A stretch of 64,000 nucleotides of DNA, taken from the NCBI RefSeq assembly GCF_014850955.1, contig NZ_JACXSS010000001.1, positions 372,001 to 436,000 of the forward strand, given 5' to 3'. The notes under the pieces were generated by a model. The model saw only the letters and a list, made by a program, of their open reading frames with translations, was not told the origin of the DNA and searched no databases. Positions 1 through 10,064 of this stretch are shown here, one piece after another. A program made the translations under genes and the position numbers. Source of the stretch: Methylomonas albis (lineage in GTDB: Bacteria; Pseudomonadota; Gammaproteobacteria; Methylococcales; Methylomonadaceae). How positions within the stretch are numbered: position 1 is the stretch's first letter; every line of letters starts with the position of its first letter.

Positions 1-305
1 TGGATTCCCCAGGCGCCAATCATCATAAGCACCGGCAGAAAGTCGCGGCCGGCGGCCGTTAACACATACTCCTCGCGCGGCGGACGCTCCGAATAGAGCC
101 GCTTTTCCAATATTCCTTCCTCAGTTAACGTCGCCAAGCGCCGGGTCAGAATCGTCGGCGCGATGCCAAGACTTTTCCGAAATTGGTCGAAGCGTGTCAG
201 GCCAATGTGGGCGTCCCTTAGAATCAATAGGCTCCAGGTGTCGCCAAGAAAAGCCAGGCAACGAGCAATCGGACAAGGGTCGGCGCAATTATTTTTCTCG
301 TTCAT
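1..305 (-). CDS. HxlR-family transcriptional regulator (3' end outside window)
   Basis: Reading the minus strand from an ATG at 305 gives about 101 residues with no stop before the left edge. The N-terminus has closely spaced cysteines (NNCADPCPIARC), then a winged-helix core with the segments LGDTWSLLILRDA, FDQFRKSLGIAPTILTRRL and YVLTAAG, which are typical of HxlR/MarR-like winged helix proteins. HxlR members are often repressors responding to quinones, aldehydes or redox stress. It is divergent from the SDR/RND efflux genes and is probably their local regulator; that role is inferred from position and from the repeated motif in the shared intergenic region. The C-terminal end is cut off by the window. 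Confidence 0.85.
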   Translation of the reverse strand, partial: MNEKNNCADPCPIARCLAFLGDTWSLLILRDAHIGLTRFDQFRKSLGIAPTILTRRLATLTEEGILEKRLYSERPPREEYVLTAAGRDFLPVLMMIGAWGI

Positions 306-334
306 ACGTTTTTAGTAGTGACTAAGTTTCATTT

Positions 335-368
335 TGATAGTAACATTGCTTTCGAAATGATAGTAACA
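335..368. promoter_or_regulatory. Paired 11-bp direct repeat, probable HxlR operator
   Basis: The motif tgatagtaaca occurs twice in direct orientation, at 335-345 and 358-368, 23 bp apart start to start (about two helical turns), between the divergent HxlR-type gene and the SDR gene. This is the kind of spacing expected for a dimeric winged-helix regulator bound on one DNA face. Regulator identity is inferred. Confidence 0.5.
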
Positions 369-406
369 CTTAAGCGATAGACAATCCACCCCATGGGAGA
401 CTTGAT

Positions 407-1222
407 ATGAACAGTAAAGAACATGCCGTAGCGTTGATCACCGGTGCATCCTCGGGCATAGGCCTGGTAACGGCCAAGGCCCTGCAACAAGCGGGTTACC
501 GCGTATTCGGCACCAGCCGTAAGACGGCTGCATGCGCCGACGGCATCACGATGCTGAACTGCGACGTGACCGACGAGGCGTCGGTAAACAACATGGTTAC
601 CGAGGTCTTGCAACAGACCGGCCGCATCGATCTGCTGGTCAATAATGCCGGCGTCGGCTTGCTCGGCGGCGCGGAAGAGTCGTCCACCGCGCAGGCTCAA
701 GCCTTGTTCGACGTCAACGTGTTCGGCATCACGCGAGTGACCAATGCCGTACTGCCGACCATGCGCAACCAAGGAAAAGGCAGAATCGTCAATATCAGCT
801 CAGCCCTTGGTTTTATCCCGGCTCCTTACAACGCGCTGTATGCCGCGACCAAGCATGCGGTCGAGGGCTATTCCGAATCGCTGGACCACGAGCTGCGCAG
901 CTTCGGCATCCGGGTGGTACTGGTTGAACCGGGATATACCCGCACCGCGTTCGAAGCCAGTCTAACCAAGCCCGATCAGCCGCTGGAAGTCTACGACTCA
1001 GTGCGTGCCGGCATGGAAGTGGTCATGCGCAATGGCGTGAATGCGGGGGACGCAGCGGACGTGGTCGCCGACGCGGTGTTGAAAGCAGCGACTGCCACGG
1101 TTCCCAAAAGGCGCTATACCGCCGGAAAACAAGCAAGCCAAGTACGTTTTCTACGCCGTTTCCTCCCGGAAGCACTGGTCGACAAGAGCTTGCGCAAGTT
1201 TAACCAGCTGCCAATAGCCTGA
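407..1222 (+). CDS. Short-chain dehydrogenase/reductase (SDR)
   Basis: 271 residues, a normal length for classical SDRs. The cofactor motif TGASSGIG is near residue 14, the NNAG motif follows (LLVNNAGVG), and the catalytic pair YAATK lies near residue 145 with an upstream Ser in ISSALG. NAD(P)-dependent oxidoreductase of unknown substrate, cytoplasmic. It is the first gene after the divergent HxlR regulator and only about 20 bp upstream of the RND adaptor gene, so it is probably co-transcribed with the efflux pump and may detoxify the same aldehyde, quinone or ketone-like inducer. The substrate cannot be read from sequence. Confidence 0.88.
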   Translation: MNSKEHAVALITGASSGIGLVTAKALQQAGYRVFGTSRKTAACADGITMLNCDVTDEASVNNMVTEVLQQTGRIDLLVNNAGVGLLGGAEESSTAQAQALFDVNVFGITRVTNAVLPTMRNQGKGRIVNISSALGFIPAPYNALYAATKHAVEGYSESLDHELRSFGIRVVLVEPGYTRTAFEASLTKPDQPLEVYDSVRAGMEVVMRNGVNAGDAADVVADAVLKAATATVPKRRYTAGKQASQVRFLRRFLPEALVDKSLRKFNQLPIA

Positions 1223-1241
1223 ATAATGGAAGGATAACGAC

Positions 1242-2390
1242 ATGAGTCATTTATCGCAGAATTCCATGACGACTAAGGGCCGGCTTCTGGCCGGATTGTT
1301 GCTACCGCTGATGATAAGCGCCGGATGCAGTGATCAAGATAAACAAACACAAGTGGTTTCCAGACCGGTAAAGGTGTTTCGAATCGACGACACCGCTGCG
1401 GTCGGTGTTATGAGCTTTGCCGGGGAAGTTCGGGCCAGAATCGAGACCGCCTTATCCTTCCGGGTGGCCGGTAAACTGCTGGAACGGAAAGTGGATGTTG
1501 GCGACTCCGTGCGTAAAGGCCAACTGCTGGCGACTTTGGATGGCAACGATTACCGCCTCGCCGTGCAGGGCCTTAAGGCTCAACTGGCTGCCGCCCAGGC
1601 CGACAGCAATTTCCTGCGCGACGATCTGACGAGATACCGCGAACTGTTGGCTCAACAAGTCATCAGCCCGCCGGAGTTCGAACGGCACGAAACCGCCTAT
1701 ACCACCGCGCGGGAGCGGACCGCGGCGTTGGCAGCGCAATTGGCTGAAGCGAATAATCAGCTGAGCTATACCGAATTGCATGCCGACCGCGACGGCGTGG
1801 TCACGGCCTTGGCTGTCGAGGCAGGACAGGTGTTGGCGGCAGGCCAGGCCGTGGTGACGCTGGCCCAGCTCGACGAAAAGGAAATCCATCTCGACGTGCC
1901 CGAGCATCGGCTATCGGAAATCAAGAACCAACAAGCCGTTAATGTCTCGTTGTGGGCCGGCGACGAACGGCCGCTCAAGGCCAGAATCCGCGAGATCGCC
2001 TCGGCCGCCGACCCGGCCAGCCGTACTTACCGGGTCAAAGCCAGCTTGCTGGAAGGCCTGGATGCCGCACAACTGGGGATGACGGCAACCGTTCATATCG
2101 CAGCAAACACCGCTTCCGGCATCGCCATCCCGCTGTCCGCCGTCTATACCCCGCAAAACCAGCCCGATCATCCCGCCGTGTGGCTGATCGACGAGCAGGC
2201 TGCCACGGTCAAAGCCGTGCCGGTTCGCTTGGGCGAAACGCAGCCTGGCGAACGCATTGTCGTCGATGGCGTAACCCCCGGCCAATTGCTGGTCAGCGCC
2301 GGCGTGCAACGTCTGGCCGAGGGTCAGGCTGTCCGCTTGCCGGAAGAAAATGCCTTGGCTAAGCATGGTGCAAAAGAGGGACAACTATGA
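1242..2390 (+). CDS. RND efflux periplasmic adaptor (membrane fusion protein), lipoprotein
   Basis: 382 residues. The N-terminus has a hydrophobic signal ending in a lipobox (MISAGC), so it is likely a lipid-anchored periplasmic adaptor. The lipoyl half-motifs (GKLLERKVDVGDSVRKGQLLATLD and the later DRDGVVTALAVEAGQVL region) flank an alpha-helical hairpin rich in Ala, Gln and Glu, followed by the beta-barrel and membrane-proximal domains. It links the inner-membrane RND pump to the outer-membrane channel. Its stop overlaps the start of the RND permease gene by 4 bases, so the two are translationally coupled. Substrates unknown. Confidence 0.92.
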   Translation: MSHLSQNSMTTKGRLLAGLLLPLMISAGCSDQDKQTQVVSRPVKVFRIDDTAAVGVMSFAGEVRARIETALSFRVAGKLLERKVDVGDSVRKGQLLATLDGNDYRLAVQGLKAQLAAAQADSNFLRDDLTRYRELLAQQVISPPEFERHETAYTTARERTAALAAQLAEANNQLSYTELHADRDGVVTALAVEAGQVLAAGQAVVTLAQLDEKEIHLDVPEHRLSEIKNQQAVNVSLWAGDERPLKARIREIASAADPASRTYRVKASLLEGLDAAQLGMTATVHIAANTASGIAIPLSAVYTPQNQPDHPAVWLIDEQAATVKAVPVRLGETQPGERIVVDGVTPGQLLVSAGVQRLAEGQAVRLPEENALAKHGAKEGQL

Positions 2391-5300
2391 AAGCATTCAA
2401 CCTCAGCGAATGGGTGCTAAACCATCGCTCTTTCACCGGTTTCATGCTGGCATTGGTGGTGCTCGGCGGGGTGTTCGCCTATCACATGCTGGGCCAGCAG
2501 GAAGATCCGCCGTTTACGTTCCGGATCATGGTCGTTAAAACCCTCTATCCCGGCGCCACCGCTTTGGAAGTCGAGCAGCAGTTGACCGACAGGCTGGAAA
2601 AGAAAATCCAGGAGCTGCCCGACCTGGATTATCTGCGCAGCTATTCTAAACCCGGCGAATCGGTGATTTTCATCACGCCGCGCGAAGATACGCCGCCCAA
2701 GGAGATTCCCGAGCTTTGGTATCAGGTGCGCAAGAAGGTCGACGATATCCGCATGACGCTGCCGCCCGGCAGCATAGGGCCGTTTTTCAACGACGAATTC
2801 GGCGATACCTATAGCCTGATTTACGCCTTCTCCGGCGAAGGCTTTAATTATACCGATCTGAAATTGGCGGCCGATTCGGTGCGCCAACAGCTGTTGCGGG
2901 TCAAGGATGTCGAGAAGGTCGATCTGATCGGCGTGCAGGACGAAAAGATTTTCGTCGAGTTTTCCGATAAAAAGCTGGCCGAACTAGGCCTGGATACGGC
3001 GGCGGTTGCCCATGCCTTGCAGGCGCAGAATGCCATGGCGCCGGCCGGCACGGTATATTCCCCGCAGCGCAATCTGCCGATACGCCTGACCGGCTCGTTC
3101 GACTCGGAAGACAGCGTCGCCAATATGGCGGTGCGCATCGCTAATCGCACCTTCAAGGTCAAGGATTTCGCCCAGGTGATGCGCGGCTACGTCGATCCCG
3201 CCGAATTCAAGATGCGTTTCAACGGCAAACCGGCGCTCGGCCTCGGCGTGACGATGAACAAGAAAGGCAACGTGATCGCCCTGGGAAAAAACTTGGACGA
3301 CACGTTGGCCGGCATCAAAAATGAGTTGCCGTTAGGCATGGACGTGGAGCAAGTCGCCAATCAAGCGCGTGTGGTGAAAAACCAGATGGCGGAATTCGGC
3401 CAAACCTTTTTTGAGGCGCTGGCGACCGTGTTGGTGGTCAGCTTTTTGAGCCTGGGCTGGCGCACCGGGTCCGTGGTCGCGCTGACCGTGCCGCTGGTGC
3501 TCGCCGCGACCTTATTGGTCATGCTGCTTTGCGGCATCGATTTGCAACGGATTTCCTTGGGCGCTTTGATTCTGGCGCTAGGCCTGCTGGTGGACGATGC
3601 GATGATCGCCGTCGAGATGATGGCCCGCAAGCTGGAAGAAGGTTGGGACCGGATGCGCGCCGCGACCTATGCTTATACTGCCACTGCCTTTCCAATGCTG
3701 ACCGGTACCTTGATCACCATCGCCGGCTTCCTGCCGGTTGGTCTGGCGCAATCCTCGGCCGGTGAATATACCGTGGCGATTTTTCAGGTAGTTGGCATTT
3801 CGCTGATACTGTCTTGGATAGGCGCGGTGGTGTTCACCCCGTATCTGGGATTCTTGATCCTCAAAGTGCATGCCAACGCCGACGGCCCGATCCACGATTT
3901 GTTCGATACGCCGTTCTACAATCGTTTGCGGCGTTGGGTTGATGCCTGTGTCGCGCACCGTAAGAAAGTGATCGTCGCCACGCTGGCCTTGTTCGGTCTC
4001 GGCGTCGTGGCTTTAACTCATGTCCCCGAACAGTTTTTCCCGCTGTCCAACCGGCCGGAAGTCATCGTCAATCTTTGGCTGCCGGAAGGCAGTGCCTTCG
4101 AGCAAACCGAAGCCGCCGCCAAACGCATGGAAGAGCTGTTAGCCAAGGACGAGGACGTCGAACACGTCGCCAGCTATGTTGGCAGCGGCACACCGAGGTT
4201 TTTCATGTTGATCGTGCAGCAATTGGCGAATACCAATCTGGCCGAATTGGTGGTGATGACCAAGGATAACCAGGCGCGCGAACGGGTGATGCAGCGCGTC
4301 CGGCAGATTCTGGAGACGGATTTCCCGAATGTCAGGGGCCGGGTCAAGCGCCTGAATGTCGGGCCGCCGATGGATTATCCGTTGGCGTTCAGGGTGCTCG
4401 GCGAAAATCCCAACATCGTGCGCGGCATTGCCGAGCGGGTGGCCGAGGTCGTGCGAAACCATCCCGGCACCGTCGACGTCAACGACGACTGGCATGACCG
4501 CATGCCGTCGTTCCGACTGATGCTGGATCAGGACAAGGCGCGGGCCCTGGGTGTGTCGACGGCCAGCCTGTCGCAAGCCTTACAGGCGCATTACAGCGGC
4601 ATCCCGGTCGGGCAATTGCGCGAACAGGATAAATTGATAGACATCGTCTGGCGGGCCAGTCCCGAATTGCGTAGCGCCGCCGACGAATTGCCGGATGTCG
4701 CGGTGCGCACCGCCAATGGCAAGTCGGTAGCGCTGTCCCAGTTCGTCAAGTTCGAGACCGTATTCGAGGACGGCGTGCGCTGGCGGCGTAACCGCTTTCC
4801 AACCATCTCGGTGCGCGCCGACGTGGCCGACGGCAAGATGGCCCCAGACGTGGCGGCGGAAATCGTCCCGAAACTTAAACCGATACAGGACAGCCTGCCG
4901 GCCGGTTATTTCATCGAAACCGGCGGCTCCAAGGAAGACGCGGTGAACGCGCAGAAGTCGATTCTGGTTTGGATTCCATTGGTGCTGATCGTCACGCTGA
5001 TTTTGTTGATGATGCAGTTGCAGAATCTGTCCAGGACGTTCATGGTGTTCAGCACCGCGCCGCTGGGCGTGATCGGCGCGGCCTTCGGCTTGCTGTTGTT
5101 TAGGGCGCCGTTCGGTTTTGTGGCCTTGCTGGGCATTCTGGCGCTGGCCGGCATGATCATGCGCAACTCGGTGATTCTGGTGGATCAGATCGATCAGGAT
5201 GAAAAATCGGGACTCGACACCTGGTCGGCCATCGTCGAATCGACGGTGCGGCGCTTCCGGCCAATCATGCTGACCGCGGCGGCGGCGATTCTGGCGATGA

Positions 5301-5458
5301 TCCCGTTGTCGCGCAACGATTTCTTCGGCCCACAGGCTATTGCGATCATGGGCGGGCTGACGGTGGCAACCGTGTTGACGGTGTTCTTCCTGCCGGCGTT
5401 GTATGCGGCGTGGTTCAGGGTGGAGCGTGCGAACGGAGGTTGTAAAGCCCTCACCTAA
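2387..5458 (+). CDS. RND-family efflux permease (AcrB/HAE1-like)
   Basis: 1023 residues, the usual size for hydrophobe/amphiphile RND pumps. The N-terminal TM1 (about residues 15-33) is followed by a large periplasmic loop, then the TM2-TM6 block. The proton-relay pair of TM4 is present as Asp403-Asp404 in GLLVDDAMI. The second half repeats the topology (periplasmic loop, then TM8-12 near residues 860-1015). It exports small lipophilic compounds using the proton gradient, in complex with the preceding adaptor and following outer-membrane factor. The start overlaps the adaptor stop by 4 bases. Confidence 0.93.
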   Translation: MKAFNLSEWVLNHRSFTGFMLALVVLGGVFAYHMLGQQEDPPFTFRIMVVKTLYPGATALEVEQQLTDRLEKKIQELPDLDYLRSYSKPGESVIFITPREDTPPKEIPELWYQVRKKVDDIRMTLPPGSIGPFFNDEFGDTYSLIYAFSGEGFNYTDLKLAADSVRQQLLRVKDVEKVDLIGVQDEKIFVEFSDKKLAELGLDTAAVAHALQAQNAMAPAGTVYSPQRNLPIRLTGSFDSEDSVANMAVRIANRTFKVKDFAQVMRGYVDPAEFKMRFNGKPALGLGVTMNKKGNVIALGKNLDDTLAGIKNELPLGMDVEQVANQARVVKNQMAEFGQTFFEALATVLVVSFLSLGWRTGSVVALTVPLVLAATLLVMLLCGIDLQRISLGALILALGLLVDDAMIAVEMMARKLEEGWDRMRAATYAYTATAFPMLTGTLITIAGFLPVGLAQSSAGEYTVAIFQVVGISLILSWIGAVVFTPYLGFLILKVHANADGPIHDLFDTPFYNRLRRWVDACVAHRKKVIVATLALFGLGVVALTHVPEQFFPLSNRPEVIVNLWLPEGSAFEQTEAAAKRMEELLAKDEDVEHVASYVGSGTPRFFMLIVQQLANTNLAELVVMTKDNQARERVMQRVRQILETDFPNVRGRVKRLNVGPPMDYPLAFRVLGENPNIVRGIAERVAEVVRNHPGTVDVNDDWHDRMPSFRLMLDQDKARALGVSTASLSQALQAHYSGIPVGQLREQDKLIDIVWRASPELRSAADELPDVAVRTANGKSVALSQFVKFETVFEDGVRWRRNRFPTISVRADVADGKMAPDVAAEIVPKLKPIQDSLPAGYFIETGGSKEDAVNAQKSILVWIPLVLIVTLILLMMQLQNLSRTFMVFSTAPLGVIGAAFGLLLFRAPFGFVALLGILALAGMIMRNSVILVDQIDQDEKSGLDTWSAIVESTVRRFRPIMLTAAAAILAMIPLSRNDFFGPQAIAIMGGLTVATVLTVFFLPALYAAWFRVERANGGCKALT

Positions 5459-5485
5459 TGGCTTTCCATCTCGTCAACGATTCTT

Positions 5486-5560
5486 CCTCCTTTGAAAAAG
5501 GGGATCGAGGGGGATTTATTAGAAAAATCTCCCCCAGCCCCTCTTTTCCAAAGAGGGGAG
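5486..5560. repeat. Imperfect inverted repeat between RND permease and outer-membrane factor genes
   Basis: The left arm (about 5486-5517, cctcctttgaaaaaggggat then cgagggggattt) is matched by a reverse-complementary right arm (about 5525-5560) with small bulges, giving a long hairpin of C/G runs. It lies inside an otherwise tight efflux operon. It resembles the short palindromic dispersed repeats that are common in methanotroph genomes, but only one copy was recognised in this window. Confidence 0.6.
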
Positions 5561-5570
5561 TAGGAATAGC

Positions 5571-5650
5571 GGTAGGGTACGGAATGCGTACCTTTTTAAA
5601 GCCTCAGCAATTATTTAGCCCAAGGAGAGTACGCGGTGCGTACCCTACGC
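5571..5650. repeat. Inverted pair of GTAGGGTACG-type short repeats
   Basis: The element ggtagggtacggaatgcgta at 5571-5590 reappears in inverted orientation at about 5629-5648 (gtacgcggtgcgtaccctac). A third, diverged copy is at 9019-9040. The pair sits directly before the outer-membrane factor start codon, so it is transcribed with the operon and can fold as a stem. Confidence 0.6.
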
Positions 5651-5670
5651 GGCGCCCACGGAGTTTTACA

Positions 5671-7122
5671 ATGAAAAATAGTTCCTTAACACTGCTAACC
5701 CTGCTGTCCCTGACCAATCTAATTGCCTGTACGCCGACCCGCGTCGGCGACCAAGTTGCAATCAACAGCCCGGCACAATGGCAACACGCGCCCAACGCCC
5801 AAGTCACCGAAGCGGTTGACCTGAAGACTTGGTGGCAAGGTTTCAACGATCCCTTGCTGAACGAGTTGATAGACAAGGCCTTGGCCGCGAACCACGATCT
5901 AAAGATCGCTACCGCTCGGGTTCGCGAAGCCAACGCGATGGTCACCGTCGCCGAAGCGGCGCTGTATCCCAGCCTCGATTTCTCGCTCTCCGGCGGCCGG
6001 GAAAAACGCATCGACCGCATCGTCGGCGTGCCGAGCGGGCAAGGCATCAAATTGATTACGCCCACGGCCGATGCCGTCAGCGGCGGACTGGCGGCGCGCT
6101 GGGAAATCGACTTGTTCGGCGGCCGGCATTTGGAGGCGGAAGCCGCCGCCGCGCAAGCTAAAGGCAGCAAGGAAGGCTTGCATGCGGCGCAAGTCGGCCT
6201 GTTGGCCCAGGTCGCGACCAATTATCTGGAACTGCGCGGCGTGCAGCAACGCACCAGCATTTTGCAAGAAAACATAGCCTTGCAACGTGAGCGATTGCGG
6301 ACATTGCAGGCCTTTGTTAAAGCCGGGCTGGCTAACGAGGCGGACCTTGCCCGCCAGCAAACCTTGTTACAGAGCACCGAAGCGACGCTGCCGACATTGG
6401 CCAACGCCGAGCAAAACCTGATCCATCGTTTGGGTGTGTTGCTGGGCGAGCCGCCGGAAAACCTAGAACACAGCTTCGCCGATGCCGATGCCGATGCCGG
6501 TCCGTTGCCGAAACAAGCGCCGGCCCTGCCCAATTTGCTTCCTGCTGATTTACTGGCACAGAGGCCCGATTTGCGCCTGGCGCAAACCGAAGTCAGCGTG
6601 GCGGCGGCCAGCCTGGGTTCGGCACGGGCCGATCTTTATCCCAAGATAGTTTTGTCGGCCAGCGGCGGTCTCGGCGCGCTGGCGGTCGGCGGATTTCCGA
6701 GTCTGGCCGATAGCGTTTATGCCCTGGGTTCCGGCATTTCCGCGCCCATCTTCAACGCCGGCCGTATCCGCGCTCATATTGCCGCCGCCGATGCGCGGCT
6801 GGATCAGGTCGCGGCAAATTACGAAAAAACCTTTTTACTGACCCTGGAAGATGTGGAAAATGCCTTCGTCGCCCATCGTTCCGCCACCGATAGCTTCAGC
6901 CGTTTAACCGAAGCGGAAGCCTCCGCGGAAAAAGCCTACCGGTTGGTAGATGCGTTGTATAGTCGCGGCGCAGGGAATTATTTGGCTGTTCTGGATGCCG
7001 AACGCAGCAAGCTGGCTGTCAGCGACGAACGCGCCAAAGCGCAAACCGCGGTTAGCGTAGCAATGGTGTCGCTGTACCGGGCTTTTGGTGGCGGCTGGAG
7101 GGTTGATGCACGGGAGAGCTAA
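5671..7122 (+). CDS. RND outer-membrane factor, NodT-like lipoprotein
   Basis: Start chosen at ATG 5671 because it opens a signal peptide with lipobox ([10 protein letters not shown]) and has a GGAG just upstream; the frame is open back to 5458, but that stretch is repeat DNA. The 483-residue product has the two OMF repeats: the first begins near [18 protein letters not shown], and each contains long coiled helices rich in Ala, Leu and Glu. The motif [20 protein letters not shown] is typical of NodT-type channels. It forms the trimeric outer-membrane duct for the upstream adaptor and pump. Confidence 0.9.
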   Translation: MKNSSLTLLTLLSLTNLIACTPTRVGDQVAINSPAQWQHAPNAQVTEAVDLKTWWQGFNDPLLNELIDKALAANHDLKIATARVREANAMVTVAEAALYPSLDFSLSGGREKRIDRIVGVPSGQGIKLITPTADAVSGGLAARWEIDLFGGRHLEAEAAAAQAKGSKEGLHAAQVGLLAQVATNYLELRGVQQRTSILQENIALQRERLRTLQAFVKAGLANEADLARQQTLLQSTEATLPTLANAEQNLIHRLGVLLGEPPENLEHSFADADADAGPLPKQAPALPNLLPADLLAQRPDLRLAQTEVSVAAASLGSARADLYPKIVLSASGGLGALAVGGFPSLADSVYALGSGISAPIFNAGRIRAHIAAADARLDQVAANYEKTFLLTLEDVENAFVAHRSATDSFSRLTEAEASAEKAYRLVDALYSRGAGNYLAVLDAERSKLAVSDERAKAQTAVSVAMVSLYRAFGGGWRVDARES

Positions 7123-7265
7123 ACAAATCAGAATTCGAATTCGTAATTGTTGTCAACCAGGATGCCCAGGGCATCCTGCCAGCAAATACCATGAAAACCA
7201 CGCCGTCCCAAAGAGGAAATCCAAATGACGAAACCTTATCTCCAACCCCTAAACTCGAATTGTCC

Positions 7266-8210
7266 ATGAATAGCGACCCCATTATTTCCATTCGCGGGGT
7301 CAACAAGACCTATGCCGGCGGTTTCCAAGCGCTGAAGAACATCAACCTGGACATAAAGCGCGGTGAGATCTTTGCTTTGCTCGGTGCCAATGGTGCGGGT
7401 AAAACCACCTTGATCGGGATCGTTTGCGGTATCGTCAACGCCAGTGCCGGCAACATCATCGCTGACGGCTACGACACACGCCGAGACTACCGCGCCGTGC
7501 GCGCCGCCATCGGTTTGGTGCCACAGGAATTGCACACCGACGCCTTCGAGTCGGTTTGGGCCACGGTCAATTTTAGTCGCGGACTGTTCGGCAAGCCGCC
7601 CAATCCTGCCTACGTGGAAAAAGTGCTGCGCGATTTATCGTTGTGGGACAAGCGCGATGCGAAAATCATGTCGCTATCCGGCGGTATGAAACGCCGGGTG
7701 CTGATCGCCAAGGCGCTGGCGCATGAGCCGACGATATTGTTTTTGGATGAGCCGAGCGCCGGCGTGGATGTGGAGTTGCGTCACGACATGTGGCGCATGG
7801 TCCGCGAACTGCGCGCCAACGGCACCACCATCATTCTGACTACCCATTACATCGAAGAAGCCGAAGACATGGCGGACCGTATTGGCGTCATCAATAAAGG
7901 CGAATTGATCATCGTGGAAGACAAAGCCGTGCTGATGCGTAAGCTCGGCAAGAAGCAACTGACGCTGACTTTGCGCCAGTCCATGACCGAGATTCCGGCC
8001 GAGCTTGACGCTTGGGCCTTAACGCTGACAGCAGACGGCGAACGCTTGGTCTATAGCTTCGACACCCAGGAGGAAGAGACAGGGATTGCCGAGCTGCTGC
8101 GCCGGCTAAACGAACACGGTATCGATTTCAAAGATCTTAGCTCCAACGAAAGCTCGCTGGAAGACATTTTCGTCAGTCTGGTTCATCAATCCCAAGGGAC
8201 GCAATCATGA
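7266..8210 (+). CDS. ABC-2 type exporter ATP-binding subunit
   Basis: Start placed at ATG 7266 because the ABC domain begins immediately after ([13 protein letters not shown]); an in-frame ATG at 7191 would add 25 unconserved residues. Walker A is GANGAGKTT, the signature is [15 protein letters not shown], and Walker B is [10 protein letters not shown] followed by an H-loop in [15 protein letters not shown]. About 314 residues, normal for the family, with a C-terminal accessory region. It drives the membrane subunit encoded next, whose start overlaps this stop (ATGA). The pair resembles the YadG/YadH exporters of unknown substrate. Confidence 0.9.
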   Translation: MNSDPIISIRGVNKTYAGGFQALKNINLDIKRGEIFALLGANGAGKTTLIGIVCGIVNASAGNIIADGYDTRRDYRAVRAAIGLVPQELHTDAFESVWATVNFSRGLFGKPPNPAYVEKVLRDLSLWDKRDAKIMSLSGGMKRRVLIAKALAHEPTILFLDEPSAGVDVELRHDMWRMVRELRANGTTIILTTHYIEEAEDMADRIGVINKGELIIVEDKAVLMRKLGKKQLTLTLRQSMTEIPAELDAWALTLTADGERLVYSFDTQEEETGIAELLRRLNEHGIDFKDLSSNESSLEDIFVSLVHQSQGTQS

Positions 8211-8968
8211 ATATCTACGGCATTCGCGCCATTTACCGCTTTGAAATGGCCCGCACCTTTCGGACTTTGGCGCAAAGCATCGCCGCGCCGGTGCTGACCA
8301 CCTCGCTGTACTTCATCGTCTTCGGCAAAGCCATCGGTTCGCGGATGGGCGACATTGACAGCGTTAGCTACGGTGCCTTCATCATCCCCGGCTTGGTGAT
8401 GCTAAATCTGCTGAACGAAAGCATCTCCAACGCTTCTTTCGGCATTTACATGCCCAAATGGGCCGGCACGATTTACGAACTGCTGTCGGCGCCGGTGTCT
8501 TGGATCGAAGTGCTGCTGGGTTATGTGGGGGCGGCGGCGACCAAGTCGGTGCTGTTGGGCTTGCTTATCTTGGGCACGGCTCGACTATTTGTGCCTTACG
8601 AGATCGCCCATCCGCTTTGGATGATCGGCTTTTTACTGCTGACAGCCGTTACCTTCAGCCTGTTCGGCTTCATTATCGGCCTGTGGGCCGACAGTTTTCA
8701 GAAGCTGCAGGTGGTGCCGATGTTGGTTGTGACGCCGCTGACTTTCCTGGGCGGCGCCTTCTATTCGATCAATATGCTGCCGCCTTTGTGGCAGAAGATC
8801 ACCTTGTTCAATCCGGTGGTGTATTTGATCAGCGGCTTTCGTTGGAGCTTTTACGGCATTGCCGATGTGGATGTCGCCATGAGCATAGGCATGACCTTCG
8901 GCTTTCTGACCGTCTGTTTGATCTTTGTCTGGTGGGTGTTTAAGACCGGGTACAAGATTAGAAATTAA
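8207..8968 (+). CDS. ABC-2 type exporter membrane subunit
   Basis: 253 residues with six predicted hydrophobic segments and the ABC-2 membrane family signature ([20 protein letters not shown], and [16 protein letters not shown] near the last helices). It is the permease partner of the preceding ATPase, with a 4-base ATGA overlap. Similar to YadH-type permeases; the transported substrate is not evident. Confidence 0.88.
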   Translation: MNIYGIRAIYRFEMARTFRTLAQSIAAPVLTTSLYFIVFGKAIGSRMGDIDSVSYGAFIIPGLVMLNLLNESISNASFGIYMPKWAGTIYELLSAPVSWIEVLLGYVGAAATKSVLLGLLILGTARLFVPYEIAHPLWMIGFLLLTAVTFSLFGFIIGLWADSFQKLQVVPMLVVTPLTFLGGAFYSINMLPPLWQKITLFNPVVYLISGFRWSFYGIADVDVAMSIGMTFGFLTVCLIFVWWVFKTGYKIRN

Positions 8969-9018
8969 GACGGAATCAACGTAGCCGATACTTCATCACT
9001 CCACCAAGTAAATAGCTT

Positions 9019-9040
9019 GGTAGGGTAAGCAACGCGCACC
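9019..9040. repeat. Third copy of the GTAGGGTACG-type repeat
   Basis: The sequence ggtagggtaagcaacgcgca, followed by cc, is a diverged copy of the 5571 element. It lies in the short gap between the convergent ABC permease and pyrD genes, a typical location for small dispersed repeats. Confidence 0.5.
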
Positions 9041-9050
9041 TTTTGGCTTA

Positions 9051-10064
9051 TCAGCTAGCACTCAATATCTCTTCGATCAATGCCGGGCCTCTATAAATCA
9101 AGCCGCTGTAGATTTGCACCAGGCTGGCTCCGGCTGCGAGTTTTTCCTCGGCGTCCGCGCGGCTGAGAATGCCGCCGGCCGCGATAATCGGCAGTTTGCC
9201 GTTCAATTCCGCCGCCAAACCTTTCACGACGCGAGTCGCACTGTCTTTTACAGGTGCGCCGCTCAAGCCGCCGGCTTCGTTGGCGTGGATATGGCCCTGG
9301 ATTTTATCGCGGGCGATGGTGGTGTTGGTGGCGATGACGCCATCCATGGCAAACTCCACCAGCAATGCCGCGATGTGGCTAATTTCTTCATCCGTTAAAT
9401 CCGGGGCGATTTTTACCGCGATGGGCGTGTATTTGCCCTGCGCTGCTTGCAACTTAAGTTGTTCTTCCTTCAAAGCGCTTAATAATTGTTTGATCTCGTC
9501 GCCTTGCTGCAGCTGGCGTAAATTCTTGGTGTTGGGCGAAGAGATGTTAATGGTGATATAGCTCGCCGCCGCATAGCTTTTGCGCAAGCCAATCAAATAA
9601 TCGCCGGTCGCGTTTTCCAGCGGCGTATCTGCGTTCTTGCCGATATTAATGCCCAGTACCCCGCGATATTGGCATTTGCCGACTTGTTCCAGCAAATGAT
9701 CGACACCCAGATTATTAAAGCCCATCCGGTTGATGATGGCCTGGTGTTCCGGCAGGCGGAATAGGCGCGGCTTGGGGTTGCCGGGTTGCGGGCGCGGGGT
9801 GACGGTACCGATTTCGATAAAGCCAAAACCTAGCTCGGCCAAGGCGTCTATATAGTCGCCGTTTTTATCCAGGCCGGCTGCCAGTCCCAGCGGGTTTTTA
9901 AAATTCAAACCCATCACCTCGACCGGTTTGTCGCTGGCTTTGGGTTTGCTCAAGACCGACAAGCCACTGCGCTGGGCCAGCTTTAACAAATCCAGCGTGA
10001 CGTGATGCGCGGTTTCCGGATCCAGGGAGAACAGTAGGGGGCGTAGCAAAGGATAAAGGTTCAT
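9051..10064 (-). CDS. pyrD: Dihydroorotate dehydrogenase (quinone), class 2
   Basis: 337 residues. The N-terminal membrane-associating helix ([20 protein letters not shown]) marks the class 2, quinone-dependent enzyme. The FMN/substrate motifs [32 protein letters not shown] and NRMGFNN are intact, and the catalytic Ser is in [11 protein letters not shown]. It oxidises dihydroorotate to orotate in pyrimidine synthesis at the inner membrane. The start overlaps the stop of the upstream thiO gene by 4 bases, so the two are co-translated although they act in different pathways. Confidence 0.97.
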   Translation of the reverse strand: MNLYPLLRPLLFSLDPETAHHVTLDLLKLAQRSGLSVLSKPKASDKPVEVMGLNFKNPLGLAAGLDKNGDYIDALAELGFGFIEIGTVTPRPQPGNPKPRLFRLPEHQAIINRMGFNNLGVDHLLEQVGKCQYRGVLGINIGKNADTPLENATGDYLIGLRKSYAAASYITINISSPNTKNLRQLQQGDEIKQLLSALKEEQLKLQAAQGKYTPIAVKIAPDLTDEEISHIAALLVEFAMDGVIATNTTIARDKIQGHIHANEAGGLSGAPVKDSATRVVKGLAAELNGKLPIIAAGGILSRADAEEKLAAGASLVQIYSGLIYRGPALIEEILSAS

